A stretch of DNA of 23,727 nucleotides from CAYRMV01 sp964425255 (GCA_964425255.1 CAYRMV010000041.1:1-23727), one strand, 5' to 3'; positions 16,482 through 23,727 are shown, counted from the stretch's first letter. Numbers and translations are program-made. The notes: a model not told the origin generated them from the sequence alone.

Positions 16482-16559
16482 TTAGATAAAATTCCAAAGC
16501 TTGAGCGCACCAGTTCCTTGACCGATCGGAGCTCCTGAAGTACAATATAACTTGAACAT
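16482..16559 (-). CDS. 25-aa peptide, candidate leader peptide or small protein
   Basis: A short reading frame starts at ATG 16559, begins MFKLYCTSGA, continues PIGQGTGA and ends LKLWNFI before a TAA. It is supported less by its length than by its setting: a complete Bacteroidota-type promoter (TTG, 19-nt spacer, TACCTTTG) ends 41 nt upstream, and a strong intrinsic terminator lies 26 nt downstream, so promoter, ORF and terminator form a compact unit of about 175 nt. The composition (glycine-rich centre, one Cys, one Trp) does not suggest a membrane toxin. It may be a leader peptide for rtcB attenuation, an independent small protein, or chance coding within a small RNA. I do not recognise a family. 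Confidence 0.5.
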   Translation of the reverse strand: MFKLYCTSGAPIGQGTGALKLWNFI

Positions 16560-16599
16560 TTCGCTTTGGTTTTAATTTGTTAATAATCAAATATCGGGA

Positions 16600-16629
16600 C
16601 AAAGGTAATTGAAAAATGATGCAATCCAA
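16600..16629 (-). promoter_or_regulatory. Promoter TTG-N19-TACCTTTG
   Basis: On the minus strand TTG (16629-16627) and TACCTTTG (16607-16600) are separated by exactly 19 nt, the best -33/-7 match in this window. It drives the 25-aa peptide unit and possibly, by readthrough, rtcB-prfH-TPR. The rest of the 16608-16710 gap is AT-rich, with no gene or convincing hflX terminator. Confidence 0.65.
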
Positions 16630-16710
16630 GAAGTTAGGTGCATTTTTTTTTAAACTAACGGAAAATTTGAATAAAAGTTTTCTTTGAAAAAACAAGCAAT
16701 AAATTATAAA

Positions 16711-17910
16711 TCAATACAAAAAGTGATGATATGGATAGCGAACTTGGAAGATTTTTTTCACTTCTTCATAGATAACCGATTTAAGCTCTTCGATGTTTTC
16801 TTTGTCTTGTGCCGAGATAAAAACACATTGCGTATTATTCATTTTCGACATCCACGTTCGTTTCAACTCTTCCAACGGAAGTTGACTTTCTTTGATTGGA
16901 CTCGGATCATCTTCTGCTCGCTCTTCAGGAACGTATGCGTCGACTTTATTAAAAACAAGAATGGTCGGTTTTTCCGTTTTATCCAATTCTGCTAAGGTCT
17001 GATTCACAACATGATAATGATCTTCAAAATTGGGATGAGCAATATCCAGTACATGCACCAACAAATCTGCTTCGCGCACCTCATCTAAAGTAGATTTAAA
17101 GGATTCAACTAATTGATGTGGCAATTTTCGAATAAATCCAACTGTGTCTGTCAATAAAAAAGGCAAATTCTCGATGACAACTTTGCGAACGGTTGTATCC
17201 AAGGTGGCAAACAATTTATTTTCAGCAAAAACATCTGATTTACTCAATAAATTCATCAACGTGCTTTTTCCCACATTGGTATATCCGACCAAAGCAACAC
17301 GAACCAACTGTCCTCGATTTCCGCGTTGAACAGCCATTTGCTTGTCGATTTCCTTGAGTTTCTCTTTCATCAAAGCGATACGCGATTGAATCACACGACG
17401 GTCACTTTCGATTTGAGATTCACCCGGACCGCGAAGTCCGATCCCTCCTTTTTGACGTTCCAAGTGGGTCCACATGCGAGTCAATCGGGGCAACATGTAT
17501 TGCAATTGCGCCAATTCAACTTGGGTTTTTGCATGGGAAGTTCTTGCTCGGCTAGCAAAAATATCTAAAATCAAAATATTGCGATCCAACACTTTACACT
17601 CAAGAACTTTTTCAATATTTCGCAATTGAGACGGAGAAAGCTCATCATCAAAAATGGCTAGTTCAATATTTCGTTCTTTGATATAATCGCGGATTTCTTC
17701 GATTTTTCCTGTCCCTACATAGGTTCTAGGATTCGCCATTTGCAATTTTTGCAAGAATTTTCCACGGGAAATCGCTCCAGCAGTTTCTGCTAGAAATTCC
17801 AATTCATCCAAATGCTCTTTTGCTGTTTCTTCTGAAATATCAGGTGTAATCACACCCACCAACACACATTCTTCTTCCACGGCATCCACCGTCACGTGTC
17901 CTTCTTGCAT
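16711..17910 (-). CDS. hflX: GTPase HflX (ribosome-splitting/rescue factor)
   Basis: A 399-residue GTPase of the Obg-HflX superfamily that binds the 50S subunit and splits stalled or idle 70S ribosomes under stress. The N-terminal HflX domain (about 1-200) includes NPRTYVGTGKIEE, DDELSPSQLRN and the signature KGGIGLRGPGESQIESDRR (about 154-172). The G domain follows with G1 GYTNVGKST (209-217), G2 TLDTTVR, G3 DTVGFIRKLP (255-264) and G4 NKVD (321-324). Length and motifs are normal. It begins 4 bp after the cytochrome gene stop, so it belongs to that operon. Downstream on the same strand lie the peptide unit and rtcB-prfH, which makes a cluster of ribosome-rescue functions; co-regulation is only inferred. 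Confidence 0.96.
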   Translation of the reverse strand: MQEGHVTVDAVEEECVLVGVITPDISEETAKEHLDELEFLAETAGAISRGKFLQKLQMANPRTYVGTGKIEEIRDYIKERNIELAIFDDELSPSQLRNIEKVLECKVLDRNILILDIFASRARTSHAKTQVELAQLQYMLPRLTRMWTHLERQKGGIGLRGPGESQIESDRRVIQSRIALMKEKLKEIDKQMAVQRGNRGQLVRVALVGYTNVGKSTLMNLLSKSDVFAENKLFATLDTTVRKVVIENLPFLLTDTVGFIRKLPHQLVESFKSTLDEVREADLLVHVLDIAHPNFEDHYHVVNQTLAELDKTEKPTILVFNKVDAYVPEERAEDDPSPIKESQLPLEELKRTWMSKMNNTQCVFISAQDKENIEELKSVIYEEVKKIFQVRYPYHHFLY

Positions 17911-17914
17911 CTAT

Positions 17915-18259
17915 TTATTTTCGCAATGATTTTACATATTCGACTAAGTCGTTGACTTGTTGATCGTCGGTGATGATTCCCCGAAAAGGCATCATACCTA
18001 AATCGTTACCATTCAAAATGGTTTCTTTGATTTTTGCATCTTCTAGTTTACTTGTCTGCAAATTAGCCGCTCCTCCTGTACCTTGTGTACCATCTACACC
18101 ATGACAGGTTTCACAATGAAGCAAATACAAATTTGCTGCTGAAACTTGCTCAATTTGTTCTCCCTGATATTTCGATGTTTCACTCGAATCAATTGAAGAT
18201 GAACATGATGCAAGCAACAAAACGAAAGATATAAAAATCGTATTTCTACTTAGAACCAT
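17915..18259 (-). CDS. Lipoprotein mono-haem cytochrome c
   Basis: A 114-residue lipoprotein electron carrier. The N-terminus is a lipoprotein signal (SFVLLLASC, lipid-modified Cys19). A serine- and glutamine-rich linker follows, then one haem-binding site CETCH (Cys49, Cys52, His53) within LYLLHCETCHGVDGTQG, and a likely axial Met at 89 or 90 (NDLGMMPFRG). The C-terminal helix is VNDLVEYVKSLRK, as in small class I cytochromes. It should sit membrane-anchored on the periplasmic side. It overlaps the upstream 4-TM gene by 10 bp, suggesting that the two form a redox pair. The acceptor and donor are unknown. hflX follows 4 bp downstream. Confidence 0.9.
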   Translation of the reverse strand: MVLSRNTIFISFVLLLASCSSSIDSSETSKYQGEQIEQVSAANLYLLHCETCHGVDGTQGTGGAANLQTSKLEDAKIKETILNGNDLGMMPFRGIITDDQQVNDLVEYVKSLRK

Positions 18260-18684
18260 CCTGCTCCCAAATTACGGAAAGGCCATGGAATTGCTGCCAA
18301 AATCAACAACAAACCAATGGTATACCACAACACAATTTTACCGTGTTTCTTCGCTGCAAGTTCTTCTTTCTCTGCTTTTTTGCGCCCGATTGTCACCAAA
18401 ACAATCGCCAATACCATCAAAAGAATGTGCTCCATTCCATAGAAACGCAACACACTGCTTTTCATCCACCCTTCGATAAACTGAACTTTGTTGGAAGTAA
18501 AATACAAGATCAAACCCAACAACAATTGCACGTGTAAAAACACCATTGCAAAAAGATTAATCATCTTATCTTTTTTCTCGTAAATCCCTTTTCCTTTGGA
18601 TGAAACGGCGTTAAAAATCGCGATAAGCAACAAAAGTAAAACGATGTAACGTAAACCTGAGTGTGAGCGTACTAAAATATCCAT
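18250..18684 (-). CDS. Four-helix integral membrane protein (cytochrome b-like, unassigned)
   Basis: A 144-residue membrane protein with four predicted transmembrane helices: YIVLLLLLIAIFNAV (about 13-27), INLFAMVFLHVQLLLGLILYF (about 43-63), MEHILLMVLAIVLVTIG (about 83-100) and IVLWYTIGLLLILAAIPW (about 117-134). Histidines at the start (RSHSGLRY), in helix 2 (FLHVQ), helix 3 (MEHI) and before helix 4 (KHGK) are the sort of pattern that leads such proteins to be labelled cytochrome b-like, but haem binding is not proven. It is the first gene of an operon with the cytochrome c lipoprotein (10-bp overlap) and hflX. A TAnnTTTG box lies 16 nt upstream. A role in electron transfer with the cytochrome is plausible. 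Confidence 0.8.
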   Translation of the reverse strand: MDILVRSHSGLRYIVLLLLLIAIFNAVSSKGKGIYEKKDKMINLFAMVFLHVQLLLGLILYFTSNKVQFIEGWMKSSVLRFYGMEHILLMVLAIVLVTIGRKKAEKEELAAKKHGKIVLWYTIGLLLILAAIPWPFRNLGAGWF

Positions 18685-18700
18685 AGTTCTTTATTTTTCA

Positions 18701-18708
18701 CAAAAATA
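18701..18708 (-). promoter_or_regulatory. -7 box (TATTTTTG) of the 4-TM/cytochrome/hflX operon
   Basis: The minus strand reads TATTTTTG, an exact TAnnTTTG match ending 16 nt before the ATG at 18684. No matching -33 element was found. Confidence 0.4.
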
Positions 18709-18849
18709 CCGATTGTTTTCATTCGATATGCGGTTCATTCTGATTTTTGTTCTAGAATTGAAGATCAGATTGAATCTCATCAAAGCAAATTTTAGATAAT
18801 TTATGACTAAATCCTTTTTATTCCGTTTGGAAAACCGTTTCTTTGTCTC

Positions 18850-19743
18850 GTGAAGATTTTTCTCCTTATTTTTTGTTTACTTTCTACTTGTTTTTCGTTT
18901 ACTCAATTGATTCAAAATCAGTTGGGACAAGCATTTACTGAAATCCCTTTTTTTCATCTTGACACCCTAAAAAAACATGGAATCAAGCAATTCAAGGGAA
19001 AATACAATGTAAAAAGAATGCGACAACCGATGATCGAAACGAATTCCGAGTTGATCTATACCTTTGATTTTCAAGGAAGACTCATTCAATCATTCGACAC
19101 CAAAGAAATCGGAACCATTCAGGATACAAGCATTTATTTCTATCAGTATGATTCGGACAAACGTCTGTCGATGATTCGGAGCAAAGATTGGCTTGGTTTT
19201 GTTTCACAGCATTTTTGGTATTTTCCGAATGGTTTGGTGAAAAAGAAAGAAATTCACCGCGATGTAGATTCTTCTCATACTGTTACAGAGCCCGAAATTT
19301 ACCAAGAAAACATTCTAAACAGAGAAAGTTATCAGTACGACTCGCTCGAAAACAGACGAATTAAAACAACATACAACCAACACAATCAAGCATTTATTCG
19401 CGAAGAATTTGTTTTGAAAAATGGCAAAAATGAATCAATGGAACGCATCTTTTTGCGGACTTCCGAACGGCAATTTCACCGTTGGAAATACAACGAAAAA
19501 GGGCAATTAATTCGAGAAGAATTTGAAGTACCAAACAATCCGTTTTCCAATTGGGAGAAGAATTACGTCTATGATCATTTGGGAAATTTAAAAGAAATTC
19601 ACAGCTACAAAAACGGTGTCTATCTCCATGAAGTCAGCATCATTTACAACTACATGACTGGATTACTTTCTTCGATTTTGTTCCACGATCAAACAACCCA
19701 TGTCATTTCTGTGGTTCGGATCGAAAACTATGTCTATTATTGA
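18850..19743 (+). CDS. Secreted protein with YD/RHS-like repeats
   Basis: A 297-residue protein beginning at GTG (no ATG is available before the signal peptide KIFLLIFCLLSTCFSFTQ). The mature part carries repeated tyrosine-aspartate or tyrosine-asparagine strands: FDFQGRLIQSF (about 73), YQYDSDKRLSMIRS (about 97), WKYNEKGQLIREEF (about 214), YVYDHLGNLKEIHSY (about 237) and IIYNYMTGLLSSI (about 261). These resemble single YD-type beta-hairpins of Rhs-like proteins but are much shorter than true RHS cores. The protein is probably periplasmic or surface-associated; its function is unknown. The TGA ends exactly one base before the convergent dusB stop codon. The 18685-18849 gap upstream is a divergent promoter region. 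Confidence 0.75.
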   Translation: MKIFLLIFCLLSTCFSFTQLIQNQLGQAFTEIPFFHLDTLKKHGIKQFKGKYNVKRMRQPMIETNSELIYTFDFQGRLIQSFDTKEIGTIQDTSIYFYQYDSDKRLSMIRSKDWLGFVSQHFWYFPNGLVKKKEIHRDVDSSHTVTEPEIYQENILNRESYQYDSLENRRIKTTYNQHNQAFIREEFVLKNGKNESMERIFLRTSERQFHRWKYNEKGQLIREEFEVPNNPFSNWEKNYVYDHLGNLKEIHSYKNGVYLHEVSIIYNYMTGLLSSILFHDQTTHVISVVRIENYVYY

Positions 19744-20745
19744 TTAATTGGAATGAGCGAATTCAAATTCTTTTTCATTCGTTTCCACGTAAGCAAGCAA
19801 ATCTAGAATTTCATTTAAATCAAAAGAGGTTACCAATTTGGTTCGGTATTCTTTGAAATGAGCAATTCCTTTGAAATAATTGGTGTAATGACGTTTCATT
19901 TCGGCAATTCCTAAACGCTCCCCTTTCCAATTGATGCTCATCAACAAATGATCGCGCGCAGCTTCTACTCGTTCGGCAACGGTTGGTGGCGCTAACTTTT
20001 CGCCTGTCGCAAAAAAATGTTTGATTTCACGGAAAATCCATGGATAACCGATCGCAGCTCGTCCAATCATAATTCCGTCTACACCATATTGATGGCGGTA
20101 TTCCAAGGCTTTTTCAGGGGAATCGATGTCACCATTTCCAAAAATGGGAATATGAATATTTGAACTATGCTTTACTTCGGCAATGTGATTCCAATCTGCC
20201 TCGCCTTTGTACATTTGTGCACGGGTGCGTCCGTGAATCGTCAGAGCTGCTATCCCGATGTCCTGCAAGCGTTCGGCCACTTCATGGATATTGATTGAAC
20301 TATGATCCCAGCCCAGACGCGTTTTAACAGTTACTGGTAATTGGGTGGAGTCGATACAGGCTTTGGTCAAGCGCACCATCAAATCGATGTCTTTCAAAAC
20401 ACCCGCACCGGCGCCTTTGGACACTACTTTTTTGACTGGACAACCAAAATTAATGTCCAACAAATCAGGCTGAGTCGCATCCACAATTTTAGCGGAAATC
20501 GCCATCGCTTCTTCGTCTCCACCAAAAATTTGAATTCCAATAGGTTTTTCGTAATCGAAAATATCGAGTTTTTTACGGCTTTTGATGGCATCGCGAATCA
20601 ATCCTTCGGAAGAAATAAATTCGGTATACATCAAATCAGCTCCATGCTTTTTGCACAAAGCCCGAAACGGCGGATCGCTTACATCCTCCATCGGTGCAAG
20701 CAACAAGGGAAATTCTCCCAATTCAATGTCCTTGATTTTTACCAC
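19744..20745 (-). CDS. dusB: tRNA-dihydrouridine synthase (DusB-type)
   Basis: A 333-residue FMN-dependent enzyme reducing uridine to dihydrouridine in tRNA. Motifs: LLLAPMEDVSDPPFR (FMN-binding start), YTEFISSEGLI, the catalytic-cysteine block DINFGCPVKKVVSKGAGAG (Cys102), PVTVKTRLGWD, LTIHGRTRAQMYKG and the FMN phosphate site FGNGDIDSPEKA with GVDGIMIGRAAIG. The length is typical. The start is GTG 20745, matching the conserved VKIKDIELGEFPLLLAPM beginning. A TATCTTTG box ends only 4 nt before this GTG, suggesting an almost leaderless mRNA. Upstream is the VWA protein gene (42-bp gap). Confidence 0.95.
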   Translation of the reverse strand: MVKIKDIELGEFPLLLAPMEDVSDPPFRALCKKHGADLMYTEFISSEGLIRDAIKSRKKLDIFDYEKPIGIQIFGGDEEAMAISAKIVDATQPDLLDINFGCPVKKVVSKGAGAGVLKDIDLMVRLTKACIDSTQLPVTVKTRLGWDHSSINIHEVAERLQDIGIAALTIHGRTRAQMYKGEADWNHIAEVKHSSNIHIPIFGNGDIDSPEKALEYRHQYGVDGIMIGRAAIGYPWIFREIKHFFATGEKLAPPTVAERVEAARDHLLMSINWKGERLGIAEMKRHYTNYFKGIAHFKEYRTKLVTSFDLNEILDLLAYVETNEKEFEFAHSN

Positions 20746-20749
20746 GGCA

Positions 20750-20783
20750 CAAAGATACGAGGAAAAATGTGTATTACCACAAA
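20750..20783 (-). promoter_or_regulatory. dusB promoter with -7 box abutting the GTG start
   Basis: The minus strand carries TATCTTTG (20757-20750) with TTTG at 20783-20780, spacer 22 nt. The -7 box ends 4 nt before the dusB GTG, so initiation at the usual distance would place the transcript start at or next to the start codon. Confidence 0.45.
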
Positions 20784-20787
20784 TCAG

Positions 20788-22200
20788 TTATTTCACATTG
20801 CCTTTAAACGTTGCCAAACGTATTTCTTGAATCAAGTTGATCTGTGCATCCGATAGTTTATCAATGGCAGTGTAGCGACCATTCCCGACCTCAGCTGCTT
20901 CCTTCATTTTTGCCGCATCTTTTTCGGTATTTTGGATTCCGACAACGGAAAAAGTTACTCCTTTGGACTTGTACTTTTCAATCACTTTTTTGTATTCATC
21001 GGAATTTTTGTTGAACGCCCCATCCGTAATGATTATTACATGATTGGCGCCATTTTCCAAGAAGTTTTTGTTCATCTGCTTGTATCCCAGAGCAATTCCA
21101 TCTCCTCCCGCCGTGTATCCCTCTGCTTTCAGTTGGGCAATTGGATCTTTCAGCGCGGCTTTTTGATCCCCATTCTTAGACGGAACCAACACTTTCGCCT
21201 TATCTGCATACGTAATGATGGCCATGCGATCAACAGGGCGCAAAACATCGACCAATTGATTCAAACTGAATTTCAGTAATTCCATGCGATCTCCTACGCG
21301 CATAGAACCCGAAATATCTAAGACAAACACGACATTAATCGGTTTGAAATGCGTTTCATCAAAGTTTTCAAACGGGATTTTTTGGTAATCCGTTTCCAAA
21401 GGTTGCGCTGGCGGAGTTGGATTATCCGAATACAATTGTGTTTCGATTTGCAAAGGAACTTGTTGTTCAACAATCAACTCGGGAACAGAATCTTTTTTCG
21501 GAGCTGGAAAAGGCAAACAGATTGCGGGGTTTTTCGCCAATTCAATTTCGACATAATTGCGCTGAAAATTAATGTACATTCCTTTTTCACTTGGAAAATA
21601 GCCATCGTGTGTCGCATAGAAATACGTATATCCCAAAGGAACACGGTCACTAAACGAACCATTTTTTCCTGTTTTCCACGAACCAATTCCGCGACCATTT
21701 TGGAGCAAAGAAACGGTAGACTTAGCGAGCAATTCCTTGGTATCCTTGTCTAAAGTGACAACCGTCAGCTTGAAATCTGTTGCGCTAGTTGACGGAACGG
21801 CAGAAAAATCGGGGCAATTTTGAAACGAAGCCAGCGGATCGTTTGAAAGTTCTTTCAAATTTCCTGTCAATTTCAACACAACTGCTTCTGCACGATCAGA
21901 TGTAAACACGGGAATCTCGTAATTGAATTTCCCTGTCTTTTTGGGATTCACCTGAAAACGAAGTAACAAAGAACTATCTGGTTCGATAAATTGACCGCTT
22001 GCGATGTAGACCACTTCATTGGGTTTTTGAACACGAAGCAAGTATTCTTTTTTCTTTCCAACGTTGGTCACTTTGAAATCAACAAAACGCTCGGATTGAG
22101 CAGAAAGCTCACCAAAAGAATGCTCGATACGATCAAATTTTAACTGTGCAAATAATGTCGTCGAAAATAAAAATGTCAAAAGAATTAGCCCAAACTTCAT
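20788..22200 (-). CDS. Secreted protein with VWA domain and DUF1573-like N-terminus
   Basis: A 470-residue exported protein starting at MKFGLILLTFLFSTTLFAQ, a clean signal peptide; the longer reading to 22266 adds 22 residues that would hide it. Mature residues about 20-125 look like an Ig-fold/DUF1573 module (FDRIEHSFGELSAQSERFVDF, FQVNPKKTGKFNYEIPVF). A carboxypeptidase-regulatory-like segment follows at about 140-235 (TVVTLDKDTKELLAKSTVSL, WKTGKNGSFSDRVPLGY). The C-terminal von Willebrand factor A domain (about 290-460) keeps the MIDAS motif DISGSM, GGDGIALGY and IIITDGAFN. Such proteins bind partners through a metal ion outside the cytoplasm. A role in the envelope or in gliding is possible but not shown. 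It lies 72 bp downstream of the PAP2 gene on the same strand. Confidence 0.85.
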   Translation of the reverse strand: MKFGLILLTFLFSTTLFAQLKFDRIEHSFGELSAQSERFVDFKVTNVGKKKEYLLRVQKPNEVVYIASGQFIEPDSSLLLRFQVNPKKTGKFNYEIPVFTSDRAEAVVLKLTGNLKELSNDPLASFQNCPDFSAVPSTSATDFKLTVVTLDKDTKELLAKSTVSLLQNGRGIGSWKTGKNGSFSDRVPLGYTYFYATHDGYFPSEKGMYINFQRNYVEIELAKNPAICLPFPAPKKDSVPELIVEQQVPLQIETQLYSDNPTPPAQPLETDYQKIPFENFDETHFKPINVVFVLDISGSMRVGDRMELLKFSLNQLVDVLRPVDRMAIITYADKAKVLVPSKNGDQKAALKDPIAQLKAEGYTAGGDGIALGYKQMNKNFLENGANHVIIITDGAFNKNSDEYKKVIEKYKSKGVTFSVVGIQNTEKDAAKMKEAAEVGNGRYTAIDKLSDAQINLIQEIRLATFKGNVK

Positions 22201-22272
22201 GTTTCTAAGATAACAAAATTTGTTCCATAACGGAATAAAGTGAATCAGATACGCTTCATTCAACAAAAGGAA

Positions 22273-22854
22273 TTATTTTTTTCCCGCTAATCCACGCCAA
22301 AGAGAGGCATAAATCGCGTAGGAAACGGCGAATCCGACCAATCCACCAACCAATAAATCACTTGTGTAATGGACGCCCAAATAAATGCGAGAGAAACAAA
22401 CCAAGATGAAAACAAACAACAAGAAAAGGGATCTATTTCGATTATTTCGGGTTACTGCTAACCAAGTAAATCCGCAAATAGCCGCAAAATTAGCCGCATG
22501 TGAGGAAACAAACCCAAATTGGCCACCTTTGTACAATTCTCCGTTAGGCATTCTGTAAAAATGCAAACGATCCGTTAATTCAGCATGATGTGAAGGGCGA
22601 TAGCGTTCAAATACATTTTTAAATGCATGCACCGAAATCAAATCCGATAAAGCAATCGCAAGAACAACGGATACTAAGAACAATCCTGTTTTCCAGATTC
22701 CATAGCGTTTGTAAGTCCAGAAAAGCAACAATAAGTAAAACGGAATCCAAACAACCTTTCCAGAAACAATCCACATAAACTCATCTAACCAAGGAGCGTG
22801 CAAACTGTTTATGGCAAAAACCAGCTTACGATCGATCGCTTCCAGCCACTCCAT
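22273..22854 (-). CDS. PAP2-family membrane phosphatase
   Basis: A 193-residue integral membrane protein of the type 2 phosphatidic acid phosphatase superfamily. The three active-site motifs are present: KNVFERYRP (79-87, KX6RP), a variant SSHAAN (117-122, normally PSGH) and SRIYLGVHYTSD (155-166, SRX5HX3D). About five to six hydrophobic helices are visible, for example VWIPFYLLLLFW, GLFLVSVVLAIAL and SLFLLFVFILVCF. Likely substrates are lipid phosphates such as undecaprenyl diphosphate or phosphatidate, acting on the periplasmic side; the specificity is not readable. The ATG overlaps the end of obg by 29 bp, so the two are probably coupled. Confidence 0.92.
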   Translation of the reverse strand: MEWLEAIDRKLVFAINSLHAPWLDEFMWIVSGKVVWIPFYLLLLFWTYKRYGIWKTGLFLVSVVLAIALSDLISVHAFKNVFERYRPSHHAELTDRLHFYRMPNGELYKGGQFGFVSSHAANFAAICGFTWLAVTRNNRNRSLFLLFVFILVCFSRIYLGVHYTSDLLVGGLVGFAVSYAIYASLWRGLAGKK

Positions 22855-23727
22855 CGTTCAACTTTTTCCAAATAAGATCTTTCAATTCTGTCAATCCTTG
22901 TTGAGCAACGGAAGAAATAAATACGGAAGGAATTCCAGTTGGAAGTTCTTTCGAAATCGCTTCTTTCAATTCGTCGTCTAACATATCGGACTTGGTAATT
23001 GCCAAAATTTTGTCTTTGTATAACAACTCGGGATTGAATTGTTGCAACTCGTTCAGCAATACATTGTACTGTTCCTGAATATCATCCGCATCTGCAGGAA
23101 TCATAAATAACAACAAAGAATTTCGTTCAATGTGGCGCAAGAAACGCAAACCGATTCCTTTTCCTTCGTGCGCCCCTTCGATAATTCCGGGAATATCTGC
23201 CATCACAAACGAACGATAATCGCGGTAGTTGACAATTCCTAAATTCGGTCGCAGGGTTGTAAAGGGATAATCTCCAATTTCAGGCTTCGCAGCTGACAAC
23301 ACGGAAAGTAAGGTACTTTTTCCTGCATTCGGAAAACCAACCAAACCGACATCCGCCAAAACTTTCAATTCCAAAATACGCCAATCTTCTCGCCCTTGTT
23401 CACCCGGTTGAGCAAACTGAGGAGCTTGATTGGTCGGTGACTTGAAATGGTTGTTCCCCATTCCACCTCTACCGCCTGGCATCAGGATTTCTTCTTGACC
23501 ATCTTCGGAAATTTCGAATAAGATTTCATCTGTTTCTGGATCGCGGGCAATGGTTCCAACAGGCACTTCAATATACTTATCTTCTCCTTGTGCACCTGTT
23601 TTCAAATTCCCACTTCCGTGAGCTCCGTGACCTGCTTTTAAGTGTTTTTGGTATTTAAGATGCAAAAGTGTCCACAATTGTGCATTTCCACGAACGATGA
23701 TATGTCCACCTCGACCACCGGGTCGCG
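22826..23727 (-). CDS. obg: GTPase Obg, N-terminus beyond the window
   Basis: Partial gene; the reading frame is open to the window edge, so the true start lies beyond 23727. The visible 299 residues include most of the glycine-rich Obg domain (PGGRGGHIIVRG, GAHGSGNLKTG, PGGRGGMGNNHFKS) and the G domain with G1 GFPNAGKST, G2 YPFTTLRPNLG, G3 DIPGIIEGAHEGKGIG and the G4-like TKSD. It ends soon after the G domain (FISSVAQQGLTELKDLIWKKL) without an OCT domain, as usual for Bacteroidota. Obg binds the 50S subunit and takes part in ribosome assembly and the stringent response. The PAP2 gene overlaps its end by 29 bp. Confidence 0.96.
   Translation of the reverse strand, partial: RPGGRGGHIIVRGNAQLWTLLHLKYQKHLKAGHGAHGSGNLKTGAQGEDKYIEVPVGTIARDPETDEILFEISEDGQEEILMPGGRGGMGNNHFKSPTNQAPQFAQPGEQGREDWRILELKVLADVGLVGFPNAGKSTLLSVLSAAKPEIGDYPFTTLRPNLGIVNYRDYRSFVMADIPGIIEGAHEGKGIGLRFLRHIERNSLLLFMIPADADDIQEQYNVLLNELQQFNPELLYKDKILAITKSDMLDDELKEAISKELPTGIPSVFISSVAQQGLTELKDLIWKKLNDGVAGSDRS

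Noticed and set aside
16522..16535. Overlapping palindromes CCGATCGG and GGAGCTCC as an operator
   Set aside because: They lie inside the 25-aa ORF and are explained by its codons; no second copy or regulator context supports an operator.
20341..20856. 171-codon plus-strand open frame
   Set aside because: Antisense to the intact dusB and its promoter; no recognisable motif.
1..23727. CRISPR arrays, tRNA or rRNA genes, complete transposases
   Set aside because: No regularly spaced repeats, no cloverleaf or rRNA-like segments, and no transposase motifs were seen on either strand.

Overview
This window is a chromosomal segment of a member of the Bacteroidota, most likely a Flavobacteriales relative of Fluviicola/Crocinitomicaceae; the genus is an inference. 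The support is a giant secreted protein with a T9SS type-B (gliding-motility-associated) C-terminal domain, repeated TAnnTTTG -7 promoter boxes typical of the phylum, weak or absent Shine-Dalgarno sequences, a long Bacteroidota-type PurF and a secreted WG-repeat protein. No rRNA, tRNA, CRISPR array or intact insertion sequence was seen.

Layout. (1) Positions 1-2600 are AT-rich, gene-poor accessory DNA: decayed coding scraps (about 48-444), a HigB/HigA-type toxin-antitoxin pair (542-1297), and a second Gp49/RelE-type toxin plus XRE antitoxin pair (1553-2223). The second pair is bracketed by a 102-bp direct repeat (1303-1404 and 2397-2498, 92/102 identical), with another palindromic element at about 2236-2358. 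(2) 2606-5245 encodes a secreted WG-repeat protein, convergent with a minus-strand operon purF - histidine kinase - gpmI (9595 down to 5267). (3) 9764-13684 encodes a 1306-residue T9SS cargo. (4) A minus-strand run from 18684 down to 13756 holds a 4-TM membrane protein, a lipoprotein cytochrome c, hflX, a short promoter-to-terminator unit encoding a 25-aa peptide, rtcB (RNA ligase), prfH (release-factor homologue) and a TPR-like gene. (5) 18850-23727 holds a secreted YD-like protein (+), dusB, a VWA-domain secreted protein, a PAP2 phosphatase and a truncated obg (all minus).

The most notable part is region 4. RtcB and PrfH form a known ribosome-repair pair. Here they sit directly downstream of the ribosome-splitting GTPase gene hflX and a candidate leader-peptide/terminator unit, and they are followed by a TPR-like gene whose start codon overlaps the prfH stop (ATGA). 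Three terminator-like hairpins (two ahead of rtcB, one between rtcB and prfH) suggest that the operon is controlled by transcript termination. The regulatory model is inference; the genes, hairpins and promoter elements can be read directly from the sequence.
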